A stretch of 64,000 nt of DNA from positions 682,001-746,000 of the forward strand of contig NZ_JAARML010000003.1 of NCBI RefSeq assembly GCF_011759375.1. Reading direction: 5' to 3'. The position numbers and the translations under genes are program-made. The stretch comes from Paraflavitalea devenefica (lineage in GTDB: Bacteria; Bacteroidota; Bacteroidia; Chitinophagales; Chitinophagaceae). Below, one piece after another: positions 46,420-54,913 of this stretch; position 1 is the first letter of the stretch, and each line of letters opens with the position of its first letter. The notes beneath the pieces were generated by a model. That model searched no databases and had not been told where the DNA came from. It worked only from the letters and a program-made list of their open reading frames with translations.

Positions 46420-46806
46420 ATGGAAGCAACAAAGTGGGCCACCGTGCATTCATACATTTCAAAGCAGCCATCCCTGCAAAAGTCCTTGCTCAAGGAGATG
46501 CGGGAAATAATAAAGAGCGTAGTACCTAAGGCAGAAGAGGTGATCAGCTATAATATGCCTGCCTTCAAACAGCATTATGTGCTGGTATGGTATGCTGCCT
46601 ACAAAAACCATATTGGGTTTTATCCCTCTTCCGCCATCGCGCATTTTAAGAACGAGCTCACGGCTTATAAAACTTCCAAAGGAGCCATCCAGTTCCCCGT
46701 GGATCAGCCGCTGCCGGTATCCCTGATCAAGAAGATCGTAAAGTTCAAAGTGAAGGAGGATGTGGAAAGGGCGCAGGTTAAAGCGCTGAAAGCAAAAAGT
46801 AAATAA
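46420..46806 (+). CDS. DUF1801 (YdhG-like) protein
   Basis: This 128-aa protein starts at MEATKWATVHSYI. The ATG at 46375 adds 15 residues unlike the family. Conserved parts are LKEMREIIKSVVPKAEEVIS with YNMPAFKQHYVLVWYAAYKN and HIGFYPSSAIAHFKNELTAY, ending in SLIKKIVKFKVKED. The family includes an iron-chaperone-like fold (frataxin-like YdhG), but the function is poorly established. It is monocistronic and is followed by the repeat-rich spacer. Confidence 0.88.
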   Translation: MEATKWATVHSYISKQPSLQKSLLKEMREIIKSVVPKAEEVISYNMPAFKQHYVLVWYAAYKNHIGFYPSSAIAHFKNELTAYKTSKGAIQFPVDQPLPVSLIKKIVKFKVKEDVERAQVKALKAKSK

Positions 46807-46882
46807 AGTACTGCCGGCTACCGCTGCCAGTCAATAGCGGTTTTTCCACTTCTATACGAGTCAGATGGCAGGTTTACTGTAG

Positions 46883-47240
46883 GGTAATGGCCTGGGTATT
46901 GCCTGCGTATGGCCAGGGAATGGCCTAAGAAGCGCCTTGTCTGCAATGCTGTATGCAGGCAATACCTGTAGGATACGTGTGGGATGTTCAGGCACCCCGA
47001 CTACCATTCCGATACCATGATGCTGCTATTTACCTACCGTTGGGATTGTCGTTGGATGGGAGCTACCATGGCCCTGATAGGGAGGAAATAGGGAGTTACC
47101 AGGGAGTTAACTGGGGTTTACTATCGACTTATATCGCTATAAGGTCGCTATAACATCGCTAAAAGGTCGCTGTAAGTCCGCTAAAAGACCGGTATAAGAT
47201 CGCTGTGAGGCCGCTGTAAGGTGGGATAAAAGGCGACTAA
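46883..47240. repeat. degenerate 11-bp tandem periodicity, about 33 units
   Basis: The clearest block is 47134-47221: eight successive 11-mers close to TCGCTATAAGG (TCGCTATAACA, TCGCTAAAAGG, TCGCTGTAAGT, CCGCTAAAAGA and so on). The same 11-bp phase continues leftwards to 47076 with units such as ATAGGGAGTTA and CCAGGGAGTTA. A separate block at 46883-46926 has four units (GGTAATGGCCT, GGGTATTGCCT, GCGTATGGCCA, GGGAATGGCCT). The sequence between them is weaker but often still in phase. The period is not a multiple of three and is close to one helical turn, so it is not a protein repeat. Confidence 0.75.
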
Positions 47241-47508
47241 AAATGATATGTTATGATAACTGGTCATTATATCTGGTTGTTATAGGCATCAATCGTCCCT
47301 TTCCGGTGGCCGGTTAGCTGGATGTTGATGTATATAAAGTGGATTTAGTAAACAGAATAGTGCAGGTAGACACTTGAGTTATAGGCAGCAAGAAACCTGC
47401 CAAAGCAGGTTGATGGTGATTAAAAATGAGTGATAAATTTTATGACTGGCACAAGTACGCTATGCCCATAGCCGGGCTGCATACACGCCAGTGAGACGAG
47501 TTCTTAAG

Positions 47509-47567
47509 CCGCAGCGTCCCCTGGTAACTCGCTGAAGTTTTAGCTTGCGATGCGGGAGACACTGCGG
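47509..47567 (-). terminator. imperfect inverted repeat downstream of the esterase gene
   Basis: CCGCAGCGTCCC (47509-47520) and GGGAGACACTGCGG (47554-47567) pair with a small bulge. It sits 26 bp past the esterase stop. There is no clear U-run, so terminator function is uncertain. Confidence 0.35.
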
Positions 47568-47593
47568 AGAAAATAAAGAAGAAGTGGTTCAGG

Positions 47594-48673
47594 TTATTTC
47601 AATGCATTTTTCAATTCAGCCGCGGCGCCGCGCAAGGCCGATTGTACGGCCGGGATCTTCGCCAGCGGATTGAGCAAACCATAATCATGGATCATGCCCT
47701 CAACACGTAACAGTGTAACATCCACACCGGCCTCATCCATTTTACGGGCATAGGCTTCGCCTTCATCGCGCAGTACATCATTTTCTGCTGTTTGCACCAG
47801 GGTGGGAGGCAGTCCTTTCAGTTGTTCCGGGCTGGCCTGTAAGGGAGAGGCATAGATATCTTTCCGCTTTGCCTGTGGAATGTAGCTGTCCCAGAACCAG
47901 ATCATCATGTTTTTGGTGAGGAACCGCGCATCAGCATACTGGTTATAAGATACGGTTTCAAAATTGGCATCTGTTACCGGCCAGAAGAGTAACTGGAATT
48001 TCAGTGCCGGTCCTTTCTTTTCTTTAGCCATGAGCGCCACGGCTGCCGTGAGGTTGCCACCCGCGCTATTCCCTACAACAGCTAAGCGTTTGGGATCTAC
48101 ATTGATTTGTGTCCCATTAGCAGCTACCCATTTGGTGGCCGCATAACATTCATTGAGCGCGGTAGGGTATTTCACTTCGGGCGAACGGCTGTATTCCACA
48201 AACACAGCAACAGCGCCTGAATACACCACAAGGTCGCGGACAAAACGCTGGTGGGTAGGGAAGTCGCCCAATACCCAGCCACCGCCATGGAAGAACATAA
48301 AGGCAGGTAAGGCGCCTGTTTGCCCTGCAGGACGTACCATGAACAGCTTCACAGATAAGCCATCTTCTGTAATGGTTTTTTCGCTTACGTCAATGCCCGA
48401 CAGATCAACGGGCACAGACGTTTGTGCACCTTCCAGCACTTTCCGGGCATCGGCAGGCGACAGTTGCTCCAATGGCTTGCCGTCACCACTGTTCAATGCT
48501 TTGAGAAATGCTTTGGTGCGTGTTTCAATAGCCGGATCAGTGGCATAATCGGCCACTGTGATTTCATTTTTCATATTTGATGCTTTTAATTGATCGGAAT
48601 GGTTGCCGGTCTTGTTGTCTGAACAGCCGATGGCTAATAAGATGGCCAGGGCTGGTATTACCTGTTTTTTCAT
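47594..48673 (-). CDS. alpha/beta-hydrolase, HSL-type esterase lipoprotein
   Basis: The protein has 359 aa. A lipoprotein signal MKKQVIPALAILLAIGC has its Cys at 17. The hormone-sensitive-lipase family motif FFHGGGWVLGDFPTH forms the oxyanion hole. The nucleophile elbow is GNSAGGNL (the usual D in GDSAGG is N). Near the end are ENDVLRDEGEAYARKM (catalytic Asp) and VEGMIHDYGLL (catalytic His). It would hydrolyse short acyl or acetyl esters, perhaps from plant polymers, at the membrane surface. It is transcribed alone. Confidence 0.92.
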   Translation of the reverse strand: MKKQVIPALAILLAIGCSDNKTGNHSDQLKASNMKNEITVADYATDPAIETRTKAFLKALNSGDGKPLEQLSPADARKVLEGAQTSVPVDLSGIDVSEKTITEDGLSVKLFMVRPAGQTGALPAFMFFHGGGWVLGDFPTHQRFVRDLVVYSGAVAVFVEYSRSPEVKYPTALNECYAATKWVAANGTQINVDPKRLAVVGNSAGGNLTAAVALMAKEKKGPALKFQLLFWPVTDANFETVSYNQYADARFLTKNMMIWFWDSYIPQAKRKDIYASPLQASPEQLKGLPPTLVQTAENDVLRDEGEAYARKMDEAGVDVTLLRVEGMIHDYGLLNPLAKIPAVQSALRGAAAELKNALK

Positions 48674-48818
48674 GTCCGTGGTTTATGTGTACAAAACTAT
48701 GCCAGCCCGGTGCCCTTTCCGATTGACAAATCCGCACTTCTCTTGTACATTTCGTGGCTGCCGTAGGAAATAATGAAGAAGCCTGCTAATTTCACATTCA
48801 ACTACTTTAACACCCGAC

Positions 48819-49349
48819 ATGGAGTATACCAATGCTGTGATCGAAACCTTGTTGTTGTCTTTTCAACCCGTTATGGGCAAGGATTTTGCGAAGTACAGGA
48901 ATCATGTGTACCGGGTATTCCTGAACTGCGGGCTGATAGACCCTGACCATCAGCACCAGGAAAAGTATGCGGTCGTGGCGGTATTCCATGACATCGGCAT
49001 CTGGACGGACCATACAATTGATTACCTGGATCCTTCTATCGCACAGCTTAACCAATATCTTACTGCCACAGGCAGGCAGGAATGGATGGAGGAATGCAGC
49101 GAGATGATCCAATGGCATCATAAGACCAGTAGGTATAATGGTCCTTATGCGCAAACGGTAGAAACTTTCCGGAAGGCCGACTGGATAGATGTGTCATTGG
49201 GGTTGATTACTTACGGAGTTGATAAGCAGACGATCAGTGCGAACAGGCGTATGCTGCCGAACCGTAGTTTTCATTGGTTCCTGGTGAGGAAGATTGTCAG
49301 GAATTTGTTCCGGCACCCGTTGAATCCTTTGCCGATGTTCCGACGGTAA
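48819..49349 (+). CDS. HD-domain protein (predicted phosphohydrolase)
   Basis: The protein has 176 aa. The HD metal-binding pattern is present as YRNHVYRVF, then AVVAVFHDIGIW (HD pair), WHHKTS and a late Asp in RKADWIDVS. The class covers nucleotide phosphohydrolases with many substrates, and none can be named here. The C-terminus is basic (FRHPLNPLPMFRR). Context gives no more information: lipoamide dehydrogenase follows after 65 bp. Confidence 0.8.
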   Translation: MEYTNAVIETLLLSFQPVMGKDFAKYRNHVYRVFLNCGLIDPDHQHQEKYAVVAVFHDIGIWTDHTIDYLDPSIAQLNQYLTATGRQEWMEECSEMIQWHHKTSRYNGPYAQTVETFRKADWIDVSLGLITYGVDKQTISANRRMLPNRSFHWFLVRKIVRNLFRHPLNPLPMFRR

Positions 49350-49414
49350 ACAATAGTTGTTGTTGGTTGTTCAGCAAGGATTCGGGTTTATACAGCTAAT
49401 TAAAATCTATACAA

Positions 49415-50821
49415 ATGAATACAGATTTTGACATCGTTGTCATTGGCTCCGGGCCGGGCGGCTATGTGGCCGCCATCAGATCGGCGCAACTGGGATTCAG
49501 GACCGCTATTGTAGAGAAATACCTGGTATTGGGTGGCACCTGTACCAATGTGGGCTGTATCCCTTCCAAAGCTATGCTCGACAGCACCGAAAATTATGAG
49601 GTGATCCAACACAAGGTGGGCAAGCAGGGCATTGAAGTGGGGAATGTGCACCTGAACTTTGGAGGCCTGGTAGAAAGGAACAGGCACGTTGTAAAACAAA
49701 ATACTGAGGGCCTGAATTACCTGATGAAGAAGAATAAGATACAGGTACTGAGCGGTACCGGTAGTTTTGTGAATAATACTACCATTACGGTGAAGAACAG
49801 CAATGGGGAGGAAAAGCAGGTGAGTAGTCAGTATTTTATTATCGCTACCGGTTCCAAACCTTCTACTATTCCGGGTGTGGAAATAGATAAGCAACGTATT
49901 ATTACTTCCACGGAAGCCTTGTACCTGAAAGAACAACCGGAAAGCATGGTGATCATTGGCGGTGGCATTATCGGTGTGGAGCTGGCTTCTGTATACCACC
50001 GCATCGGCACGAAGGTAACGATCGTGGAATACGGCGATAGCCTGATCCCCACGATGGACCGTGAGCTGGGAAAGGAACTGAACAAATTATTGACCCGGTC
50101 GGGTATAAAGGTGCTGCTCAGCAGCAAGGTGAAAGAGGCTACCACTGATGGACAGTCGGTAACGGTTCGGTATACCGATGCCAATAATGCAGCGCAGGAA
50201 GTGTTAGCACCTTATTGTCTCGTGGCAGTGGGCAGGCGGCCTTACACTACCGGACTGGGACTGGAAAACACGCAAGTGAAGCTGGATGAAAAGGGAAGGG
50301 TGGTCGTGAATGAACAGTTACAAACAGGTGAGCCCAATATTTATGCGCTGGGTGATGTGATCCATGGACCCATGCTGGCACACAAAGCAGAAGATGAAGG
50401 GGTCGCTGTTGCCGACACCATTGCCGGTAAGCCACACCACATTAACTATCTGCGGATACCGGGCGTGGTATATACCTGGCCCGAAGTAGCCGGCGTAGGT
50501 TATACAGAAGAACAGTTGCAGGAACAAAAGATAGAATACCGCAAAGGTAAGTTCCCCTTCCTGGCGAGCGGACGTGCCAGGGCTTCAGACGATATAGATG
50601 GATTTGTAAAGGTGCTGAGTGATCCTAAGTATGGTGAAATATTGGGCGTACATATTATTGGCGCGCGGGCTGCCGACCTGATCGCGCAGGCCGTACTGGC
50701 TATGCAGTTTGAACTCACTGCTCATGAACTGGGTAAGATATCTTACGCGCACCCTACCTTCTCAGAAACGCTGAAAGACGCTTACCTGATCGCTTCCGGG
50801 CGTGGCGCTATTAATATTTAA
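49415..50821 (+). CDS. lpdA: dihydrolipoyl dehydrogenase (E3)
   Basis: This 468-aa protein is the family's standard length. The FAD motif is VIGSGPGGYVAAIRSAQLG. The redox-active disulfide is GGTCTNVGCIPSKAML. The NAD motif is VIIGGGIIGVELASVYHRIG. The FAD-binding segment IYALGDVIHGPMLAHKAEDE is followed by the dimer-interface base YAHPTFSETLKDAY (His-Pro and Glu). It oxidises dihydrolipoamide in the 2-oxo-acid dehydrogenase and glycine-cleavage complexes. The partner E1/E2 genes are not in this window. Confidence 0.97.
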   Translation: MNTDFDIVVIGSGPGGYVAAIRSAQLGFRTAIVEKYLVLGGTCTNVGCIPSKAMLDSTENYEVIQHKVGKQGIEVGNVHLNFGGLVERNRHVVKQNTEGLNYLMKKNKIQVLSGTGSFVNNTTITVKNSNGEEKQVSSQYFIIATGSKPSTIPGVEIDKQRIITSTEALYLKEQPESMVIIGGGIIGVELASVYHRIGTKVTIVEYGDSLIPTMDRELGKELNKLLTRSGIKVLLSSKVKEATTDGQSVTVRYTDANNAAQEVLAPYCLVAVGRRPYTTGLGLENTQVKLDEKGRVVVNEQLQTGEPNIYALGDVIHGPMLAHKAEDEGVAVADTIAGKPHHINYLRIPGVVYTWPEVAGVGYTEEQLQEQKIEYRKGKFPFLASGRARASDDIDGFVKVLSDPKYGEILGVHIIGARAADLIAQAVLAMQFELTAHELGKISYAHPTFSETLKDAYLIASGRGAINI

Positions 50822-50852
50822 GAATTGCCGGTCCATAGGACTCCTTTGGAGA

Positions 50853-50908
50853 AAGGCGGGAAGGCGTTAAGTAGGAATAGCATTCTGGGCTTCCCGTCTT
50901 CCCGCCTT
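50853..50908 (+). terminator. inverted repeat after lpdA
   Basis: AAGGCGGGAAG (50853-50863) and CTTCCCGCCTT (50898-50908) are perfect 11-bp complements. An outer GCCGGT/ACCGGC pair lies at 50827-50832 and 50909-50914. There is a long loop and no U-run, so it is a possible mRNA-end structure rather than a classic terminator. The remaining gap to the response regulator (50915-51247) holds no gene, apart from the repeat noted next. Confidence 0.5.
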
Positions 50909-51150
50909 ACCGGCTATGAGTAACAAAGCTGTTGCACATGCTTTCCCGAAATTTTTCGCCTGCTGTAGCTTCCTTTTATCGCTCTCTCCTGCCATTTTAA
51001 TTTGGGTATCTGCCCTAAAAAACATAGCTTAGTATGGCTTACGATGGTAATAAACATCGTCTGTAAATTACATCTACTACACAACACCGGCCATCCTGGG
51101 ATGCTTCTTACTCCTTTTTTAAATAAACCTTATGACGCATCCCTGCTAAT

Positions 51151-51174
51151 ATTATTCAATATTCTTTGAATAAT
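51151..51174. promoter_or_regulatory. 9-bp perfect inverted repeat upstream of the response regulator
   Basis: ATTATTCAA, a 6-bp loop, then TTGAATAAT. It lies 74 bp before the start codon of the receiver gene. It is AT-rich and symmetric, consistent with an operator. Confidence 0.4.
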
Positions 51175-51247
51175 CACATTTGCGTTCTTATTGTTACCGA
51201 TACTATTAATTGATTGTGTCATCATTACTCCAAACCATCAAACACCC

Positions 51248-51649
51248 ATGCCCATGCAAAAAATGATCCTGCTGATTGACGATGACCAGGAAGAATTTCA
51301 TATTCTAAACCATGCCCTGCAGGTAGCTGGTTTGCCGCATAGCTGCGTATGGGCCAGCGGGACCGAACGGGCTGCCCAATTATTGTGTGAGGTACTGCCT
51401 GATTATATTTTTGTTGATTACAACATGCCCAAAGAGAATGGCCTTGCCTGCCTGGAAAAGATCAGGAAAATAAAGGCTATACAGGATGTTCCGGTGGTAT
51501 TCTATTCCAACAGCATTGATGAAACAACCCGGTTACAGGCCCTGGAAAGAGGCGCCTCTTTCTGTATGGAAAAACCCAATTCCTTTTCAAAACTGGTAGA
51601 TAATTTAATTGATATCATGGGAGATGGGAAATTACTACACAGTTGTTAA
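51248..51649 (+). CDS. stand-alone receiver-domain response regulator
   Basis: The protein has 133 aa, starting at MPMQKMILLIDDD. An upstream ATG at 51191 gives a poor extension. The receiver fold has the acidic pair in LIDDDQEEF, the phospho-acceptor Asp in PDYIFVDYNMPKENGLACLE, the Ser/Thr position as VVFYSNS and the Lys as FCMEKPNSF. There is no output domain. Such small receivers in Bacteroidota often serve phytochrome-like or GAF kinases. The GAF kinase at 8.8 kb and the hybrid kinase at 41 kb are not adjacent, so the partner is unknown. Confidence 0.93.
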   Translation: MPMQKMILLIDDDQEEFHILNHALQVAGLPHSCVWASGTERAAQLLCEVLPDYIFVDYNMPKENGLACLEKIRKIKAIQDVPVVFYSNSIDETTRLQALERGASFCMEKPNSFSKLVDNLIDIMGDGKLLHSC

Positions 51650-51734
51650 TAAAAACGCATCTTAAATGATAGAAAAGGGCAGGCTCAATTCTGCCTCACA
51701 GTTTTAATAATTATGTACCCCCTATAGGAAAAGA

Positions 51735-52652
51735 TCAGGTGGAATGGACCTCCTGGTACAACAGTTCGGGTAACTGTGTTGCCAGCATTTGCCAGTTATG
51801 AGCAGGTTCAGGTAAACCCAGCAGGCTGCTGAGTAAGGTATAAATGGCAGCAGGCGTGTGGCCTTGCTTCCTGAGGGATTGAATGGAAGTATCACCGGCC
51901 GATTTGGAGAGTTTAGTTCCATCAGTGCCGGTAAGCAGGGCATGGTGAAAGAAGCGGGTGGCAGAAAAGTGATTGGCAGGCAGCAAGCCGGCCAGGTAAT
52001 GCTGGGCAATGGTAGAAGGCCAGAGGTCGGCGCCGCGTACAACAAGGTCAATACCGAAATGCAAGTCATCCACCACCGAAGTCAGTTGATAGGCCGGAAA
52101 GCCATCTTTCTTTTTTACTACAAAATCCTGCATGGAAGCCGGTAGTGTAGTAGTCACCATTCCCTGCGACAAGGTCCTGATGACCATTTCCGGGCGCTCA
52201 CCGGTATAAAGGCGCCAGTTTGCATTGTCTGCATTCAGTGGATAATATTTGTTGCGGCAAGTGCCGGGATAAACACTGTTAGCAGCAGTATGTTGTAAGG
52301 TGGAGCGGGAACAGGTACAGGTATATACGGGTCCGTTTTCCTGCAATGCCTGCAGTGCTGCTTTGTACAGAGGTAGGCGATGTACCTGGCTATGGTGCTG
52401 TTCAAAATCAGTGAGATTGCGCGGACCTTCATCCCAGGGAATGTCAAGGAAGTGCAGGGTGTCAAAGATGTCCTGTACATAATAGGGCTGGTAACGTTCC
52501 CGGTCAAGGTCATCAATGCGCAGTAAGATGGCGGCGCCTGTTTTGCGTGCCCAGGCTGCGGTGATCACAAACGACAATACATTGCCCAGGTGCAGATAAC
52601 CACTGGGTGTAGGGGCAATCCTGGTACGTGTAAAATGTAAATCGCTTGCCAT
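51735..52652 (-). CDS. gluQ: glutamyl-queuosine tRNA(Asp) synthetase
   Basis: This 305-aa protein is the length of GluQ and much shorter than full glutamyl-tRNA synthetase. It lacks the anticodon-binding domain. The HIGH-like motif is RIAPTPSGYLHLGN, a zinc-binding cysteine set is TCTCSRSTLQ...YPGTC, and the KMSKS-like motif is DGTKLSKSAGD. GluQ attaches glutamate to queuosine at position 34 of tRNA-Asp, modifying rather than charging the tRNA. It is transcribed alone. Confidence 0.9.
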   Translation of the reverse strand: MASDLHFTRTRIAPTPSGYLHLGNVLSFVITAAWARKTGAAILLRIDDLDRERYQPYYVQDIFDTLHFLDIPWDEGPRNLTDFEQHHSQVHRLPLYKAALQALQENGPVYTCTCSRSTLQHTAANSVYPGTCRNKYYPLNADNANWRLYTGERPEMVIRTLSQGMVTTTLPASMQDFVVKKKDGFPAYQLTSVVDDLHFGIDLVVRGADLWPSTIAQHYLAGLLPANHFSATRFFHHALLTGTDGTKLSKSAGDTSIQSLRKQGHTPAAIYTLLSSLLGLPEPAHNWQMLATQLPELLYQEVHST

Positions 52653-52725
52653 GCACCTGCAATGATAAGTTTAATTAATTATATTCGGCCCCTGAAATAC
52701 TGGTCTTGTAATTAAACCCATTTGA

Positions 52726-53580
52726 ATGAAACGTTTGTTAATTATCCCGTTCCTTTTTGTAAGCTGTTTTGCATTGGCACAATCGTCCACTGAATTATTG
52801 CTGCCCGATTCACTGGGCTGGAAGTTAGGCAGCCAGGCTTATACCTTCCGGTTGTTCAGCCTGGAAGAAGCATTGGCGAAGATGAAAAGCATTGGTCTTA
52901 AATATGTGGAGCTGTTCCCCGGCCAGAAGATAACGAAGCAAGGTACCGCTACTACTGCCTTTACGGCGACTGCGGAAGACAGGGCGCTGATTAAAAAATT
53001 ATTAAAAGACAATGGCATTAAAGCTATTTGTTATGGGGTAGTGAATGGAAAGAATGAAGAGGAGTGGAGAGCCATTTTTGAATTTGCCAGGGATATCGGT
53101 ATTGAGCATATTACTACCGAGCCGCCCATGAACCAACTGGAAACCCTCGATAAATTCTGTAATGAATATAACATCAGGGCTGCCCTGCACAACCACCCGC
53201 TGCCAACCACCTACTGGCATCCGAGTATTGTGCTGGACCAATTGAAGGGCCGCAGTGATAAAATAGGTGTATGCGGTGATATAGGCCACTGGGTACGTTC
53301 AGGGCTCGATCCTGTTACCTGTATCAAGTCGCTCAAAGGAAAGTTATTAGCCTTCCATGTAAAAGACCTGCATACGTTTGGCGTGAAAACGGCGCATGAT
53401 GTTCCCTGGGGCACAGGTGTAAGCAATATTGCCGGCGTATTGAATGAACTGAAACAGGCCGGCTTTAAAGGTTATTTTTCAGTGGAGTATGAATACCAGT
53501 GGGAAAACAACCTGCCCGCCGTACAGGAGAGCACGCAATATTTTATGCGGGTAGCTAAGCGGATCAATGCAGGGAACTGA
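52726..53580 (+). CDS. secreted sugar-phosphate isomerase/epimerase-like (AP-endonuclease-2 fold TIM barrel)
   Basis: This 284-aa protein has a signal peptide (MKRLLIIPFLFVSCFALAQ). The xylose-isomerase-like barrel shows QAYTFRLFSLEEALAKMKSI, KYVELFPGQKIT, NIRAALHNHPLPTTYWHP, CGDIGHWVRSGLDP, LLAFHVKDLH and GYFSVEYEYQWENN. The Glu-His-Asp-Glu metal ligands are where the family has them. Exported members are common in Bacteroidota and are proposed to act on sugars or inositols; the exact substrate is unknown. It is probably monocistronic, with a strong terminator behind it. Confidence 0.86.
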   Translation: MKRLLIIPFLFVSCFALAQSSTELLLPDSLGWKLGSQAYTFRLFSLEEALAKMKSIGLKYVELFPGQKITKQGTATTAFTATAEDRALIKKLLKDNGIKAICYGVVNGKNEEEWRAIFEFARDIGIEHITTEPPMNQLETLDKFCNEYNIRAALHNHPLPTTYWHPSIVLDQLKGRSDKIGVCGDIGHWVRSGLDPVTCIKSLKGKLLAFHVKDLHTFGVKTAHDVPWGTGVSNIAGVLNELKQAGFKGYFSVEYEYQWENNLPAVQESTQYFMRVAKRINAGN

Positions 53581-53606
53581 GTAAATAATTTAATCTCTAT
53601 ATACAT

Positions 53607-53628
53607 AAGGGCCGTCAGGCCCTTTTTT
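53607..53628 (+). terminator. Rho-independent terminator after the TIM-barrel gene
   Basis: AAGGGCC / GGCCCTT form a 7-bp stem with a GTCA loop, followed by TTTT. It is 27 bp past the stop codon. Confidence 0.9.
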
Positions 53629-53650
53629 CATAGTAAGGCAATACCTAAGA

Positions 53651-53681
53651 TTTTTATGTATCGGAAACTTATGTATATTTG
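53651..53681 (+). promoter_or_regulatory. Bacteroidota-type promoter of the padR gene
   Basis: TATATTTG (53674-53681) matches the -7 consensus TAnnTTTG exactly. TTTT at 53651-53654 is a three-of-four match to the -33 TTTG, with the ideal 19-bp spacer. The start codon follows 5 bp after the -7 box, so the transcript is likely leaderless or nearly so. Confidence 0.65.
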
Positions 53682-53685
53682 TCCT

Positions 53686-54018
53686 ATGAACAAAACAAAC
53701 CTGTATAAAGGTTGCCTGGAACCCATTGTGATGCAGTTGCTCAAAGACAACGGGCGCATGTATGGCTATGAGATCACCCAGCGTGTGAAGGAAATGACCA
53801 AAGGCGAGCTGCAGATCACGGAAGGCGCTTTATATCCTTTGCTGCACCGGCTGGAAGCAGAAGGCTTACTGGAAGTAGAAATGGAAAACATCGGCAACCG
53901 GGTGCGTAAATATTATTCATTGACCCGGGCAGGGAAAAAACAAACCACCACTGCCATGGCCGAATTGCAGGTATTCCTGAAAACACTCCAAACCCTTGTA
54001 AACCCCAAACTGGCATAA
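53686..54018 (+). CDS. PadR-family transcriptional regulator
   Basis: This 110-aa protein starts at MNKTNLYKGCLEPIVMQLL. The ATG at 53656 lies within the promoter and is unlikely. The winged-helix PadR signature is present: MYGYEITQRVKEMTKGELQI, then TEGALYPLLHRLEAEGLLEV, followed by RVRKYYSLTRAGKK. It probably represses its own operon, with the effector unknown. The membrane protein gene starts 1 bp after its stop, the usual PadR-plus-membrane-protein pair of Bacteroidota. Confidence 0.93.
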   Translation: MNKTNLYKGCLEPIVMQLLKDNGRMYGYEITQRVKEMTKGELQITEGALYPLLHRLEAEGLLEVEMENIGNRVRKYYSLTRAGKKQTTTAMAELQVFLKTLQTLVNPKLA

Positions 54019-54019
54019 T

Positions 54020-54715
54020 ATGCTTACCGCAGAACAGATCGATCAGCTTTTTGCATTTTGCCGCAAGCACAGTGTACACTATTACGATGTACAGGTGGAA
54101 TTGGTAGACCACCTCGCCAATGCCTTAGAAGACAAGATGGCAGCACAGCCTGCTATTGGTTTTGAAGAAGCATTAAAGCAGGTATATAAAAGTTTTGGTT
54201 ACGCCGGCTTTGGTCCGCTGGTAAAAGAAAAACAGCAGGCAGCGAAACGTTACAACAGGAAATTGCTGTGGAAGATCTTTAAAGAGCAATGGCGTTGGCC
54301 CAAGATCGTGGTGGCGTTAACCATATTCGCCGGTTTGTACACCCTGCTGCAGTGGGAGAATAAAACACCGGCGCGGATAGTGGCTGTCAGTGGCGTGGTG
54401 ATCATGACGCTGGTGATGATGGTGGCAGTGATCAGGTTGAGAAACCTGCAGAAGAGAACGGGCAAAAAATTCCTGCTGGTTGAACTGGCCGGCATTGTCA
54501 ATATCGTGCTCCTGCCTGTCAATTGTTTCAACATCATCAATCCGCTGCTAAAACAATCACCCGATTGGCTGCAAAGTATCGGCGCGACCGGGTCGCTCAT
54601 CATGTGCAGTTTACTTACATTGTATATGGTAGGCGCCATTGCAACCTGCCAAACCATCCGGCATATCCGCACGGTTTTAACCAAAACCTATCCGGCTATC
54701 TTCACCACTGCTTAA
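54020..54715 (+). CDS. PadR-associated membrane protein
   Basis: The protein has 231 aa. A soluble helical N-part (1-85; LFAFCRKHSVHYYDVQVELV, DHLANALED) is typical of the partner proteins of PadR in this phylum. Four hydrophobic segments follow: IVVALTIFAGLYTLLQW, IVAVSGVVIMTLVMMVAVI, LLVELAGIVNIVLLPVNCF and LIMCSLLTLYMVGAIATC. The function is not known. The PadR gene lies directly upstream and the pair is likely co-regulated. The remaining gap to BlaI includes the palindromic operator. Confidence 0.85.
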   Translation: MLTAEQIDQLFAFCRKHSVHYYDVQVELVDHLANALEDKMAAQPAIGFEEALKQVYKSFGYAGFGPLVKEKQQAAKRYNRKLLWKIFKEQWRWPKIVVALTIFAGLYTLLQWENKTPARIVAVSGVVIMTLVMMVAVIRLRNLQKRTGKKFLLVELAGIVNIVLLPVNCFNIINPLLKQSPDWLQSIGATGSLIMCSLLTLYMVGAIATCQTIRHIRTVLTKTYPAIFTTA

Positions 54716-54855
54716 TTGAAATTGAACATTTCCTGGTAATCCCGGCAACCACCTCGTTGCCTCAATGCCTTTTTGCCTCGCTGCCTTTTTCCCTGCCGCT
54801 CAATGCTTTATTCCCACCTTTCCGCCTTGCCGGCAGCCCTTCAAACAAATAGGTC

Positions 54856-54890
54856 CTAATTAATTAGTTGATCTACTAATTAATTAGTAG
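54856..54890. promoter_or_regulatory. BlaI-type double palindromic operator
   Basis: CTAATTAATTAG occurs twice (54856-54867 and 54876-54887), 20 bp apart. The second copy extends to the 18-bp perfect palindrome CTACTAATTAATTAGTAG (54873-54890). It lies 24 bp before the blaI start and is where a dimeric BlaI repressor would bind. Confidence 0.75.
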
Positions 54891-54913
54891 TATTGCTGTA
54901 CAAAGCAATAACA

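Larger units (their letters stand above)
46807..47593. other. 787-bp gene-free spacer between convergent genes
   Basis: I see no coding region here. It contains the 11-bp periodic sequence described separately (46883-47240) and an imperfect inverted repeat at 47509-47567, followed directly by the end of the esterase gene. The rest shows no recognisable signal. Confidence 0.7.

Noticed and set aside
46883..47240. CRISPR array
   Set aside because: Units are only 11 bp, directly adjacent without spacers, and drift in sequence. No cas genes are present.
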